Origin: Flavobacteriales bacterium UBA6693
GTDB lineage: Bacteria > Bacteroidota > Bacteroidia > Flavobacteriales > Weeksellaceae
NCBI GenBank assembly: GCA_002454815.1
Contig: DKJL01000010.1
Location: 262,054 to 326,053 of the forward strand
Length of the DNA: 64,000 bases
Direction of reading: 5' to 3'
Each line of letters starts with the position of its first letter. Position 1 is the stretch's first letter. The notes below the pieces were generated by a model. It made no database searches, had not been told where the DNA came from, and worked only from the letters and a program-made list of their open reading frames with translations. Below are positions 52,232 to 60,825 of this stretch, piece by piece. The translations under genes were made by a program, and so were the position numbers.

Positions 52232-55200
52232 ATGGCAAATTTAGAGAATAATAACGAAAATGAATCTAAAAAGTCACTCGCCGAGAACATAGGCGACTCG
52301 GTGCAGAAAGGCGTCGATTCCGTTCAGGATACCGTAAAAGAAACGGTAAAAGACGCCGGAAATCTGGCCTCTGATGCGCTTCATCATCCGGTGACGACCG
52401 CAGGGGAGTTTGTGCAGCAGGCAGCGCGGGATGTCACCAGCTACACCTGGTGGGCAAAGTTATTGCTCATTATTTTTTGGCTGATTATTACGCTTGTTTT
52501 CGCATTTATAGTGGCGGTGAATTTGCCGGCCACAAAAAACTGGGCTGCTCAAAAAGTGATTACGAAGCTGAATGCGGACCTGAACTCTCAAATGTCTTTT
52601 GAACGCGTCGACGTCAGTTATTTCGGAGATATCCACATTTATAAGTTGGCCGTAAAAGACCATCACAACTTCAAATTTTTAAAGGCCGACGAACTGTACG
52701 CCGATTCCAATTGGTTTTCTATCATCAGCGATTCTCGCAATCTACAGTTTCAGTCGTTGTCGTTGAAAAAGATGGATTTGAAAGTCATTACTTATAAAAA
52801 CGACAGTATTTCTAATTTTATACGCTTTGTAGATCTTTTCAATACGCCATCACCGACGACGCCCCGCGAGCCTTTTCAACTCAAGTCGCGTATTTTCGTT
52901 TCGGATTCTAAAGTATCAATCATTAATCAGAATACGCCGGGCATTGCCGGAACCTGTATGGAAGCGACCGATGTCAATATGGTGATCCCGGAACTCCGTG
53001 TGAACGGATCAAACGTTTTTGCGCAGATTAATAATTTACGTTTCAAAGCATCGCGATGGGGTAAAGAACATAATGTCGATACCTTTTCGGCAGATTTTGC
53101 GCTGACGAAGCAGTTCTTATCGTTAAAGGATATGACGGTTAATACTGATCATTCCCTGATGCAGGGCGATTTAAAATTAACCCGGAATAATGGTTCTTTT
53201 GAAGATTTCAGCAACCGCGTACGTCTGGATCTCGAGCTGCAGCAGGGCAGCCAGATCAGTGGGTATGATATCAGTTATTTTTTGACGCAATGGGATAATT
53301 ATAAGCCGATCAACGTCTCTGGTAATCTTACCGGAACACTGAATAAATTTTATCTCGATCGCTTTCTCGTAAGAAATCCAAGCGTGAACATCAAGACGCA
53401 GACGATGAAAGTGACTAATATCCTGAAAGGTGATTTCCGCATCGAAACCAATACGCTGTCCACCGATTTTACCTATAAAGATCTGAAAGCGATGATGCCC
53501 ACTTTCATCGCTGAGAAAATGAAAAACTTTGCCGACGATTTTGGCAGATTGAAATTCGACGGCGCCGCGCGTGTGACGCCGGAACAGGTCTTCGTACCGA
53601 ATGCGAGACTTATTACCGGTATTGGTCAGGCTAAAATCAACCGTTTTTACCTCGAAAATTATTCCGGAAACGTGCCCCGATATCGTGGCTACGCCGAGGT
53701 TCATGACTTAAATACGACTGTAATTACCAAAAGCCCTGAAGTCGGACTCATCTCGGGCAAATTCAACGTTCAGGGCCAGTCTTTTGACGTAAATAGCATG
53801 GTGGTGAAAACCCGTTCGCAGATTTCTAAGATTGATATTCTCGGAAAAACGGTACGCAATATTTATCTTGACGGTCTTCTGGATCACAAGAAATACACCG
53901 GTATCATCAACGTTGACGATGTGCAGGCGAAAGCACGGTTGAATGGCGCCGTAGATTTCCGCACTTCACGTCTGGCTGCTGATGTGCGCGCAGATGTTGC
54001 TTACTTAAATCTTAATTATTTCTCCGGAGCTGCCGGTACGCAGGCGGTAAGCGGCTTGGTCGACGGTAAAATTTCGATGACAAACCTTAATGATTTAATG
54101 GTGGATGCAGACCTGCAGAATGTTCATTTTGCGGCGGGCGGTAAGAAAATCCAGATACCCCAGGCGCAGGTAAAAGCATTTTTCGAAGATGGAAACCGTG
54201 TGGTCAGTGTGGATGCGCCGGGAGCAGTGACCGGTCGGTTAGCCGGCAAATATAATCTTGGTGACCTGGTTGGCATGGTAGAAAATGGATTGGGCAGAAT
54301 CCTGGTTGGTCCACCGCCGCGCAAAATGTACCGCGGCCAGCATTTTAATCTTGATTTTGATATTCGCCAAAATCTGGTCAATTATTTTATGCCCGACCTG
54401 CGGATTCCGCGCGGTGCCTCGCTGATTGGCTCCTACGACGGTAACTCCAACGATCTTGTGCTGAATGTCGACGCGGCACAACTGAAATATCTGATGACGA
54501 AAACAGAGCAGATTACGCAGGCTGATCAGGCACTGGAAAAGGCCAATCCTGCTTATAGAATCAAAGAGCGCGACCGGGTTTCCCGAGACAGCGCAATGAT
54601 CGATAATCTCCTGGTTCGAATTAATACAGCGAATGCCGCAGAACAGATTTTTGCAAAAATAGACCGGGTCGAATACAACGAAAATATTCTGAAAGATGTC
54701 ACACTTACGGGACATAACCAAGATAACCGTCTTCTTCATATCGCGGCGGACTTCCGGCACGGAACACCGCAGGAAGAGATAGCACAGACCATGAAGGAAT
54801 ATTCGGTTCGTTTTAATCAAGGTACGGATGCAGCGGGAGATTTTGTCTTTCGTTTTGAACCGACAACCGTTCAGATCAATGATGTTGCGTGGAGTGTAGA
54901 TACCAGCCCCGCGCTGGACCATTCGATTACGTTCCAAAAGAAAACCGGTAATATCTTGGTTGAAAACCTCCGTCTTTATTCGGACGAAAGCGAACTTCTG
55001 GTCACCAATTCAGTGTTTAAGTCAGCTAAAGATTTTTCAGTCGTCGGCGAAGTGCGAAATCTTAATATCGCCAAGGTTTTTGCTTTAACCAAGAACGAAA
55101 ATACCATGGACATCAAAGGGACTGCAAATGGTAAATTCGATATCCGGATGGACCGCAATAACCTGGAGCCAATTATTGATCTGGATATTACAGACATTTT

Positions 55201-57013
55201 CATGAACGGACAGGAAATGGGACGTATCGAAATTACCACCAAAGACAATACGGTTCCTAATGTCTTTGATGTGGACATTAAAGTGCTTTCTGCCGGCATT
55301 ATCGGTGACAATGATCTACACCTTACCGGAACGATAAATAACAATACACCTTCACCGACGCTCGACTTGGTGGCGGATATGAAGGACTTTGATTTGGCTT
55401 TTGCGCAGCAATTTGTGGGAACCGTTTTTTCTAAAGTGCGCGGCAAGGCGAATGGAGAACTGCAAATTTCCGGCAATCTTAGCGATATCGATTACAGTGG
55501 CGATATCGGATTGCGAAATCTGGGGTTGCAACTGGATTTTACGGGGGTAGATTATTCCTTTGACGACACAGTTATTTCACTTTCGCGCGGACTGGCAATT
55601 TTAAATGACGTGGGCGTGCGTGACGGGCGGAGTAATTCCCGGGGTTCTATCTCGGGGGCGATCCAGTTTGAAACGCTTTCGTCGATGGGAGTCAACCTTG
55701 TGATGCGGGCCGATAATCTTCTGTTGCTTAATACGACGCAGAAAGACTATGACCTGTTTTGGGGCCGCATTTACGGAACCGGGACTTTATATGTGGACGG
55801 GCCGTTTTCAGGCTTAAGCATTTCAACACCGGAAATGCGCGCACTGAATAATTCCGTTTTTACGTTTAATTCCAATTCCACCTCAAATGTGGAGGAATTC
55901 AAAATGCTAAGATTTTTGCAGCGCGATGATGCGGGTGCTATTGTTGTAGAAAAGAAAAAACGCTCCAGCGCTAATATGAATATCGATTTTAATCTGGCGG
56001 TGGATAAAGGAACTACAGTGAATGTGCTGGTAGGAGATGACATTGGCGATATTTCCGTTCGCGGTAATTCGGAACAATTGCGTTTTACCATGAGCAGAAC
56101 CGGTGCGATATCGATGAACGGTAATTATTTTGTGGACACTGGAACTTTTGTTTCACGAGCAATTCTGAACCGTACTTTTCATATTACCAAAGGAAGTTCG
56201 ATCCGCTGGGATGGCGACCCAATCGCGCCGCAGCTGGATATTGACGCCACTTACCTGAGAACTGTAACCAATGCCGGCCAATATCTGAACATGGGCAGTC
56301 TGCAGCCCATCAACGTTTTGCTTTCTACCAAAATAACACAAACGCTGAATAATCCCAAAATTGAACTGGGCGTTTCCGCGCAGGATGTTTCATCAAATTT
56401 AAAGGAAATGCTGGCTGAAAAAATGAGTAACGAAGATGAGAAAATTATTCAGTTTGGGTCGGTTTTGGTGATGAATACCTTTAATGTCGGTAATTCTGCG
56501 TTCGACATTAATATCGGAAACTTTGCGGAAAGCTCGGGTTATAATATGCTCTTCAAACAATTGGGATCCGTGTTGAACACCATCAGCAACGAATTTCAGG
56601 TCGATCTGGATTATCTTAAAGGCGACGCGGCATCCAACACCGGAGACCGCGCCAACGCCAGCGTTCGGATCGCCCTTTCGCCCAGCGTAACGGTAAAAAC
56701 GGGTTTGGGAATTCCTATTTCAAAATCGGAAAATGCGGAGTACGATTATCTTTCCGGGGAAGGGATCATCGAATATGACTTTTCCAAAAAGAACGACGGA
56801 ACACGCCTCTTCCGGGCTTACAGTAAACCGACGAATATCGGGCTGAACGGTGCCGCCGCTGCCAACGCCAGTGCCAACCAAAGTTATGGAGTAGGGGTGG
56901 TCTACAGCAAAAGCTTTAATACTATTTTTAAAAGAAAGAAATCCGGTGAAAATCAAAAATCGAAGAAAGGGGATTTTAAAACGGATTCTGCTACAAATGA
57001 CAGTCTTAAGTAA
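52232..57013 (+). CDS. tamB: TamB-like translocation/assembly protein
   Basis: Protein of 1593 residues. Residues ~1-73 are a charged, amphipathic-helix-rich cytoplasmic extension (GDSVQKGVDS, VQDTVKETVK); a single membrane helix (~74-97) follows, then a very long beta-rich periplasmic part and the C-terminal DUF490 (TamB) region with the typical GNYFVDTGTFV and late beta strands such as GVGVVYSKSFNTIF. TamB-type bridges conduct lipid or outer membrane components across the periplasm; no TamA-like gene is adjacent. ATG 52232 is chosen because an in-frame extension lies inside the divergent tsaD gene. Confidence 0.9.
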   Translation: MANLENNNENESKKSLAENIGDSVQKGVDSVQDTVKETVKDAGNLASDALHHPVTTAGEFVQQAARDVTSYTWWAKLLLIIFWLIITLVFAFIVAVNLPATKNWAAQKVITKLNADLNSQMSFERVDVSYFGDIHIYKLAVKDHHNFKFLKADELYADSNWFSIISDSRNLQFQSLSLKKMDLKVITYKNDSISNFIRFVDLFNTPSPTTPREPFQLKSRIFVSDSKVSIINQNTPGIAGTCMEATDVNMVIPELRVNGSNVFAQINNLRFKASRWGKEHNVDTFSADFALTKQFLSLKDMTVNTDHSLMQGDLKLTRNNGSFEDFSNRVRLDLELQQGSQISGYDISYFLTQWDNYKPINVSGNLTGTLNKFYLDRFLVRNPSVNIKTQTMKVTNILKGDFRIETNTLSTDFTYKDLKAMMPTFIAEKMKNFADDFGRLKFDGAARVTPEQVFVPNARLITGIGQAKINRFYLENYSGNVPRYRGYAEVHDLNTTVITKSPEVGLISGKFNVQGQSFDVNSMVVKTRSQISKIDILGKTVRNIYLDGLLDHKKYTGIINVDDVQAKARLNGAVDFRTSRLAADVRADVAYLNLNYFSGAAGTQAVSGLVDGKISMTNLNDLMVDADLQNVHFAAGGKKIQIPQAQVKAFFEDGNRVVSVDAPGAVTGRLAGKYNLGDLVGMVENGLGRILVGPPPRKMYRGQHFNLDFDIRQNLVNYFMPDLRIPRGASLIGSYDGNSNDLVLNVDAAQLKYLMTKTEQITQADQALEKANPAYRIKERDRVSRDSAMIDNLLVRINTANAAEQIFAKIDRVEYNENILKDVTLTGHNQDNRLLHIAADFRHGTPQEEIAQTMKEYSVRFNQGTDAAGDFVFRFEPTTVQINDVAWSVDTSPALDHSITFQKKTGNILVENLRLYSDESELLVTNSVFKSAKDFSVVGEVRNLNIAKVFALTKNENTMDIKGTANGKFDIRMDRNNLEPIIDLDITDIFMNGQEMGRIEITTKDNTVPNVFDVDIKVLSAGIIGDNDLHLTGTINNNTPSPTLDLVADMKDFDLAFAQQFVGTVFSKVRGKANGELQISGNLSDIDYSGDIGLRNLGLQLDFTGVDYSFDDTVISLSRGLAILNDVGVRDGRSNSRGSISGAIQFETLSSMGVNLVMRADNLLLLNTTQKDYDLFWGRIYGTGTLYVDGPFSGLSISTPEMRALNNSVFTFNSNSTSNVEEFKMLRFLQRDDAGAIVVEKKKRSSANMNIDFNLAVDKGTTVNVLVGDDIGDISVRGNSEQLRFTMSRTGAISMNGNYFVDTGTFVSRAILNRTFHITKGSSIRWDGDPIAPQLDIDATYLRTVTNAGQYLNMGSLQPINVLLSTKITQTLNNPKIELGVSAQDVSSNLKEMLAEKMSNEDEKIIQFGSVLVMNTFNVGNSAFDINIGNFAESSGYNMLFKQLGSVLNTISNEFQVDLDYLKGDAASNTGDRANASVRIALSPSVTVKTGLGIPISKSENAEYDYLSGEGIIEYDFSKKNDGTRLFRAYSKPTNIGLNGAAAANASANQSYGVGVVYSKSFNTIFKRKKSGENQKSKKGDFKTDSATNDSLK
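52236..52243 (-). promoter_or_regulatory. -7 element for tsaD inside tamB codons 2-4
   Basis: TAAATTTG on the minus strand matches TAnnTTTG exactly. It ends 8 bases before the tsaD ATG, overlapping the first codons of the divergent tamB gene. Confidence 0.5.
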
Positions 57014-57068
57014 TAATTATATGGGATAACTTCCGATTATTGTTAAAATTTATTAATATTTCACTTGG

Positions 57069-57100
57069 TTTGTTGGTTTTCATTTTAAATCGTACATTTG
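57069..57100 (+). promoter_or_regulatory. Promoter of Lrp/AsnC gene
   Basis: TTTG (57069-57072) and TACATTTG (57093-57100) separated by 20 bases, 35 bases before the ATG. Confidence 0.6.
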
Positions 57101-57134
57101 CAAAAATTTTACGATACTACTTTTAAAATTATTA

Positions 57135-57614
57135 ATGCATAAAATGAATTACCAATTAGACGAAATAGATAAGAAAATTCTGGACTTCCTGGTGGAGAAT
57201 ACAAGAATGCCTTTTACTGAGATTGCAAAACAAATGGACGTTTCCGCAGGAACCATCCACGTGCGCGTGAAGAAAATGGAAGACGCCGGTATCATCCTCG
57301 GTTCTTCGCTTAATATCGATTACGGAAAACTCGATTACCACTTTACAGCTTTCATCGGTATTTTGCTTACAAAATCAAACCGTACTCAGGATGTACTGAA
57401 AGAACTTACGTCGATTCCTAACGTTACGGAAGCCAGTGTCATTTCCGGTAAATATAATATTTTCGTGAAGGTGCGCGCCAAAAACACCGAAGATGCGAAA
57501 CGTATTATTTATATGATCGATGACATCCAGGATGTGATGCGCACTGAAAGTATGATTTCCATGGAAGAGTATATTTCGGACAAAAACAGACTGATTGATG
57601 CAGTGTCAATTTAA
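57135..57614 (+). CDS. Lrp/AsnC family transcriptional regulator
   Basis: Protein of 159 residues (156 from the alternative ATG at 57144). The N-terminal helix-turn-helix (DEIDKKILDFLVENTRMPFTEIAKQMDVSAGTIHVRVKKMEDAGII) is standard for Lrp/AsnC; the C-terminal RAM domain (KNIFVKVRAKNTEDAKR-like region with ASVISGKYNIF) forms the effector-binding dimer interface. The target is unknown; adjacent genes give no clue. Has a clear -33/-7 promoter. Confidence 0.92.
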   Translation: MHKMNYQLDEIDKKILDFLVENTRMPFTEIAKQMDVSAGTIHVRVKKMEDAGIILGSSLNIDYGKLDYHFTAFIGILLTKSNRTQDVLKELTSIPNVTEASVISGKYNIFVKVRAKNTEDAKRIIYMIDDIQDVMRTESMISMEEYISDKNRLIDAVSI

Positions 57615-57640
57615 GTCCTGATATTTATCAATTATCTTAT

Positions 57641-57671
57641 AAACTTTTGATTTCATATCAAAAGTTTTTTT
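57641..57671 (+). terminator. Terminator after Lrp/AsnC gene
   Basis: AAACTTTTGA / TCAAAAGTTT arms with a 7-base loop and a T-run. Confidence 0.8.
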
Positions 57672-57683
57672 ATTTTTACCCTT

Positions 57684-58058
57684 ATGAATGATAATTTCGC
57701 TGACGAAACACCGAAAAAAGATTTAAGCTTTGTATTGGCACTTTGCGGTCTCCTGCTGTTCACCCTGATGGGCGTCGGCATTGATTTTGACGAATTTTCG
57801 CAACACCGGGAAATCAATATTCCCACCGCATATTTTTATTTTGTTTTTCTCATTGATGCACTGATGGTCGCTTCGCTGGTCTTCATTTATTTTTTCCGGA
57901 AGTTTGCGGTGTACACTTTTCCGGCGTTTGTGGTAATTCATTTTCTAACGCACAATTATTTTCTGTCAACCTTTTTGTACACCGATGTCACCAACATGTT
58001 TCTCTATGTTTCACTGGGGTTGTTTGTGATAATTCCCAAATGGCAATTCTTTAAATAA
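57684..58058 (+). CDS. small membrane protein of unknown function
   Basis: Protein of 124 residues with four hydrophobic helices (~17-33, ~48-69, ~73-93, ~103-120) and a short acidic cytoplasmic N-terminus; resembles DUF2569-type proteins, but I am not sure of the family. It lies 12 bases before the Rrf2 gene on the same strand and could be cotranscribed with it. Confidence 0.75.
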   Translation: MNDNFADETPKKDLSFVLALCGLLLFTLMGVGIDFDEFSQHREINIPTAYFYFVFLIDALMVASLVFIYFFRKFAVYTFPAFVVIHFLTHNYFLSTFLYTDVTNMFLYVSLGLFVIIPKWQFFK

Positions 58059-58070
58059 AATTATCTGCCG

Positions 58071-58502
58071 ATGTTTTCCAAAGCTTGTGAATATGCCATA
58101 AAGGCCACCATTTATATTGCGCAGCAAAGTCATCAGGCGCGCCGTGTGAATGTGAAAGAAGTTGCTGCAGCCGTAAATGCCCCGGAAGCTTTTACAGCAA
58201 AGATTCTGCAGCAGCTTTGCCGTGCCGACATTCTCGGCTCCATCCGTGGAAAACAGGGCGGATTTGTGTTTGATGTAGCACGTCAGAAGGAAATCAAGAT
58301 CTATGATGTTGTAAAGCTCATCGACGGCGAATCCATTTTTACGGCGTGCGGACTGGGTTTGCATACTTGTTCTTCCGAAAATCCGTGTCCTGTGCATTAC
58401 GACTACAAACCGGTGCGCGACAATCTTATTGCCATGACGCAAAAGTATTCTTTTTATGATCTTGCGCTGCGTACGGAAGACGGTCTGGCCTGGCTGAAAT
58501 AA
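58071..58502 (+). CDS. Rrf2-family transcriptional regulator (NsrR/IscR-like)
   Basis: Protein of 143 residues. N-terminal winged helix-turn-helix (~1-60; EVAAAVNAPEAFTAKILQQL) and three cysteines C93, C100 and C106 (C-x6-C-x5-C; TACGLGLHTCSSENPC) that probably bind an iron-sulfur cluster as in NsrR or IscR, making it a nitric-oxide or redox sensor. It stands 116 bases before ric, and a perfect inverted repeat abuts the -33 box of the ric promoter. Confidence 0.92.
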   Translation: MFSKACEYAIKATIYIAQQSHQARRVNVKEVAAAVNAPEAFTAKILQQLCRADILGSIRGKQGGFVFDVARQKEIKIYDVVKLIDGESIFTACGLGLHTCSSENPCPVHYDYKPVRDNLIAMTQKYSFYDLALRTEDGLAWLK

Positions 58503-58541
58503 TCACATTTAATAATAATTAAAAGCTGAGGGCAAAAAAAA

Positions 58542-58562
58542 TTTATCTTTAATTAAGATAAA
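58542..58562. promoter_or_regulatory. Candidate Rrf2 operator at the ric promoter
   Basis: Perfect inverted repeat TTTATCTT - TAATT - AAGATAAA: 8-base arms, 5-base spacer. It ends one base before the TTG -33 box of ric, a position for a repressor to block the promoter. Confidence 0.6.
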
Positions 58563-58563
58563 A

Positions 58564-58594
58564 TTGTCCGAATTAAAAAATTTGTGTACATTTG
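58564..58594 (+). promoter_or_regulatory. Promoter of ric
   Basis: TTG (58564-58566) and TACATTTG (58587-58594), 20-base spacer, 24 bases before the ATG. Confidence 0.6.
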
Positions 58595-58618
58595 TACCAT
58601 AAAATTAAACCGAACACG

Positions 58619-59332
58619 ATGTTAACACAAGAAAAAACCATTGGCGAACTCGTAGCACAAGATTTCCGCGCAGCGCAAGTTTTCCGTAAATATAAAATTG
58701 ATTTCTGCTGCAAAGGCAACCGCACGATTGAGGAGGCCTGCGAGAACAAAAAATATTCTCCGGACCAAATTTATGCCGACCTGGAGCAAGTAAGCGCCGA
58801 AAAATCTGGTGATACCGATTTCAATTCCTGGCCTTTGGACCTTTTGGCAGATTATGTAGAGAAAACCCATCACCGTTATGTGGAAGAAAATTCTACGGTG
58901 CTTATTCAATATTTAAATAAACTTTGTAAAGTTCACGGCGACAGACATCCCGAGTTATTCGAGATTACAAAACTTTTCACCGAAAGCGCGCAGGAATTGG
59001 CGGCACACATGAAGAAGGAAGAATTGATTTTATTCCCTTTCATCAAGAAAATGGTTGCGGCAAAACAAAGCGGCGAACTTCTGGTGACTCCACATTTCGG
59101 AACCGTAGAAAATCCCGTGGCAATGATGAAGGATGAGCATGAAACAGAAGGCGAACGTTTCGTAAAAATCGCGGAACTTACGAATGGTTATCAGTTTCCG
59201 GATGACGCCTGCGGAACTTACCAGGTAACCTACAAAATGCTTGAAGATTTTGAAAATGATCTTCACAAGCACATTCACCTCGAAAATAACATCCTCTTCC
59301 CAAAAGCAGTTGCTTTGGAGAAAACTTTTTAG
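58619..59332 (+). CDS. ric: iron-sulfur cluster repair di-iron protein (Ric/ScdA/YtfE)
   Basis: Protein of 237 residues. The N-terminal ScdA domain has the cysteine pair in IDFCCKGNRTIEEAC (residues ~24-40); the hemerythrin-like domain (~80-237) supplies histidine and glutamate metal ligands in HHRYVEEN, HGDRHPEL, HMKKEELILFPF, HETEGE and HKHIHLENNILFPKA. Ric proteins protect and repair iron-sulfur clusters damaged by nitric oxide or oxidants. The promoter adjoins the inverted repeat and the Rrf2 gene is directly upstream, the classic NsrR-type regulator/target layout. Confidence 0.94.
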   Translation: MLTQEKTIGELVAQDFRAAQVFRKYKIDFCCKGNRTIEEACENKKYSPDQIYADLEQVSAEKSGDTDFNSWPLDLLADYVEKTHHRYVEENSTVLIQYLNKLCKVHGDRHPELFEITKLFTESAQELAAHMKKEELILFPFIKKMVAAKQSGELLVTPHFGTVENPVAMMKDEHETEGERFVKIAELTNGYQFPDDACGTYQVTYKMLEDFENDLHKHIHLENNILFPKAVALEKTF

Positions 59333-59355
59333 ACTAAATTATCTGTTTTTTTTCG

Positions 59356-59396
59356 GAAATCCATCTCAGTGCAAACAGAGGTGGATTTCTCTTTTT
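59356..59396. terminator. Terminator between ric and clc-like gene
   Basis: AAATCCATCTC / GAGGTGGATTT arms (one G-T pair) with a 10-base loop and T-rich right flank, between convergent genes. Confidence 0.6.
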
Positions 59397-60666
59397 AGTC
59401 AGTTCGCGAAGTGAGATAAGCGTCGTGGGTATACACATTGTAAGGCAGGATTAGTTTTGCCACGACAAGCGAAATAAAACAGCAGACTAAAATCGGCAGC
59501 AAAAGCATAAATCCGTTGGGCAAAAGATTGCACACCAATACAACCGAAGTAAAAGGCGCATACAAAGAAGCCGACAAAGTAGCGGCAGCACCGATTATCG
59601 CAAAGTTAATGGGAATAAGATCGGTGCCGAAATAAGTGTTGCCGACGTAAGAAACCGTCAGCCCCAGAAAAGCGCCTGCCACGATGCTCGGTGCAAAAAC
59701 ACCGCCATCGCCACCGGCACCCAGCGTAAGCGCAGCGGCCAGAGGTTTTAACAAAGCCATCGCGATCAGTAATAATGCGGCACCAGGCATTACTGTCGGT
59801 TCGTGCAATATCTCCCGCAGTCCCGCGTAACTGTCGCCGTACAAACCGGGAAAGATGAAAATTAGCAAACCAACCGTTATGGCACCCAGATTTACACGCA
59901 CAAAATTACTTTTAATTCTGCTGAACAGTTTTTTCAGATAAATTACCAGCAGCGTAAAATAGACGGAAAGCGTGCCGCCCAAAAGGCTCAACAAAATAAA
60001 AAATGGAATCGCTGTGAGTGACCACCCGCTGATTTCGAGGTGCAAAATACGCTCAGAATCGAAGAAGAAAATGAAAACCCAGCTTACCAGCGCCGAGGCC
60101 GTACATGCAACGAATAGAGATTTCCGCACTTTGCGCGCAATAACTTCCATCGCGAAAAGCCAGCCTGCCAAAGGACTTGTAAATAAAATGGCAACGCCGG
60201 CAACGACGCCAGCACAGATGAGTTCGCGTTTATAAGTACGTGCAGAAAATTCCTGTTCATAGGCATAATTTCCTATCGTAGCCGTAGCGACGACCGTTGA
60301 AACTTCGATGCCCGTAGAACCGCCAAAAATTACCGTGAGAAAACCATTGAAAAAATGCGAAGGAATTTTGAAGAGTGGCAGATGATCTTTCCGTTGGTCC
60401 AGCGTTTTATAGATTTCGGTAATCCCTTTATTCTTGCGGTTTTGAAAAGTATATTTCCGCAAAAAATAAATTGCCGTAATACCGATGGAAGGAACAACTA
60501 TAAATAACGGCGAAAATTGTTTCTGAATCGAATTAAAAATATGATGCTCAAAATATTCGGTCAGATGTTTTAAAGAATACGCCAGAAGCGCGCTTACTAG
60601 CCCGACAACGAGCGATGCGACGATAAGCCGTAAATAATGCTGCGTGACAATTTTAGTTCTTTCCAA
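59395..60666 (-). CDS. ClC-type chloride channel/transporter
   Basis: Protein of 423 residues with ten or more hydrophobic helices. The ClC signature positions are present: GGSTGIEVST (~115-124) in place of the usual GREGP motif, and GGVFAPSIVAGAFLG for GxFxP. The glutamate of GREGP that gates H+/Cl- exchange is Thr here (GSTG), which would be expected to alter gating or coupling. No CBS domains, as in many bacterial members. Monocistronic. Confidence 0.9.
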   Translation of the reverse strand: MERTKIVTQHYLRLIVASLVVGLVSALLAYSLKHLTEYFEHHIFNSIQKQFSPLFIVVPSIGITAIYFLRKYTFQNRKNKGITEIYKTLDQRKDHLPLFKIPSHFFNGFLTVIFGGSTGIEVSTVVATATIGNYAYEQEFSARTYKRELICAGVVAGVAILFTSPLAGWLFAMEVIARKVRKSLFVACTASALVSWVFIFFFDSERILHLEISGWSLTAIPFFILLSLLGGTLSVYFTLLVIYLKKLFSRIKSNFVRVNLGAITVGLLIFIFPGLYGDSYAGLREILHEPTVMPGAALLLIAMALLKPLAAALTLGAGGDGGVFAPSIVAGAFLGLTVSYVGNTYFGTDLIPINFAIIGAAATLSASLYAPFTSVVLVCNLLPNGFMLLLPILVCCFISLVVAKLILPYNVYTHDAYLTSRTD

Positions 60667-60825
60667 AAGTAGGAGATTTTATTTTTTTTTACCGTCGCAC
60701 AAGACTGGAAGTTTTGTAATCGTGAACTTTCGCAGTTTGGCCTTAAATCTTTGACACTGCAAATTTACGTAAACGAATAGAAATTTCCGCGCGAAGCGTC
60801 AATCCGTACAACGGAGCAGGTGCTT

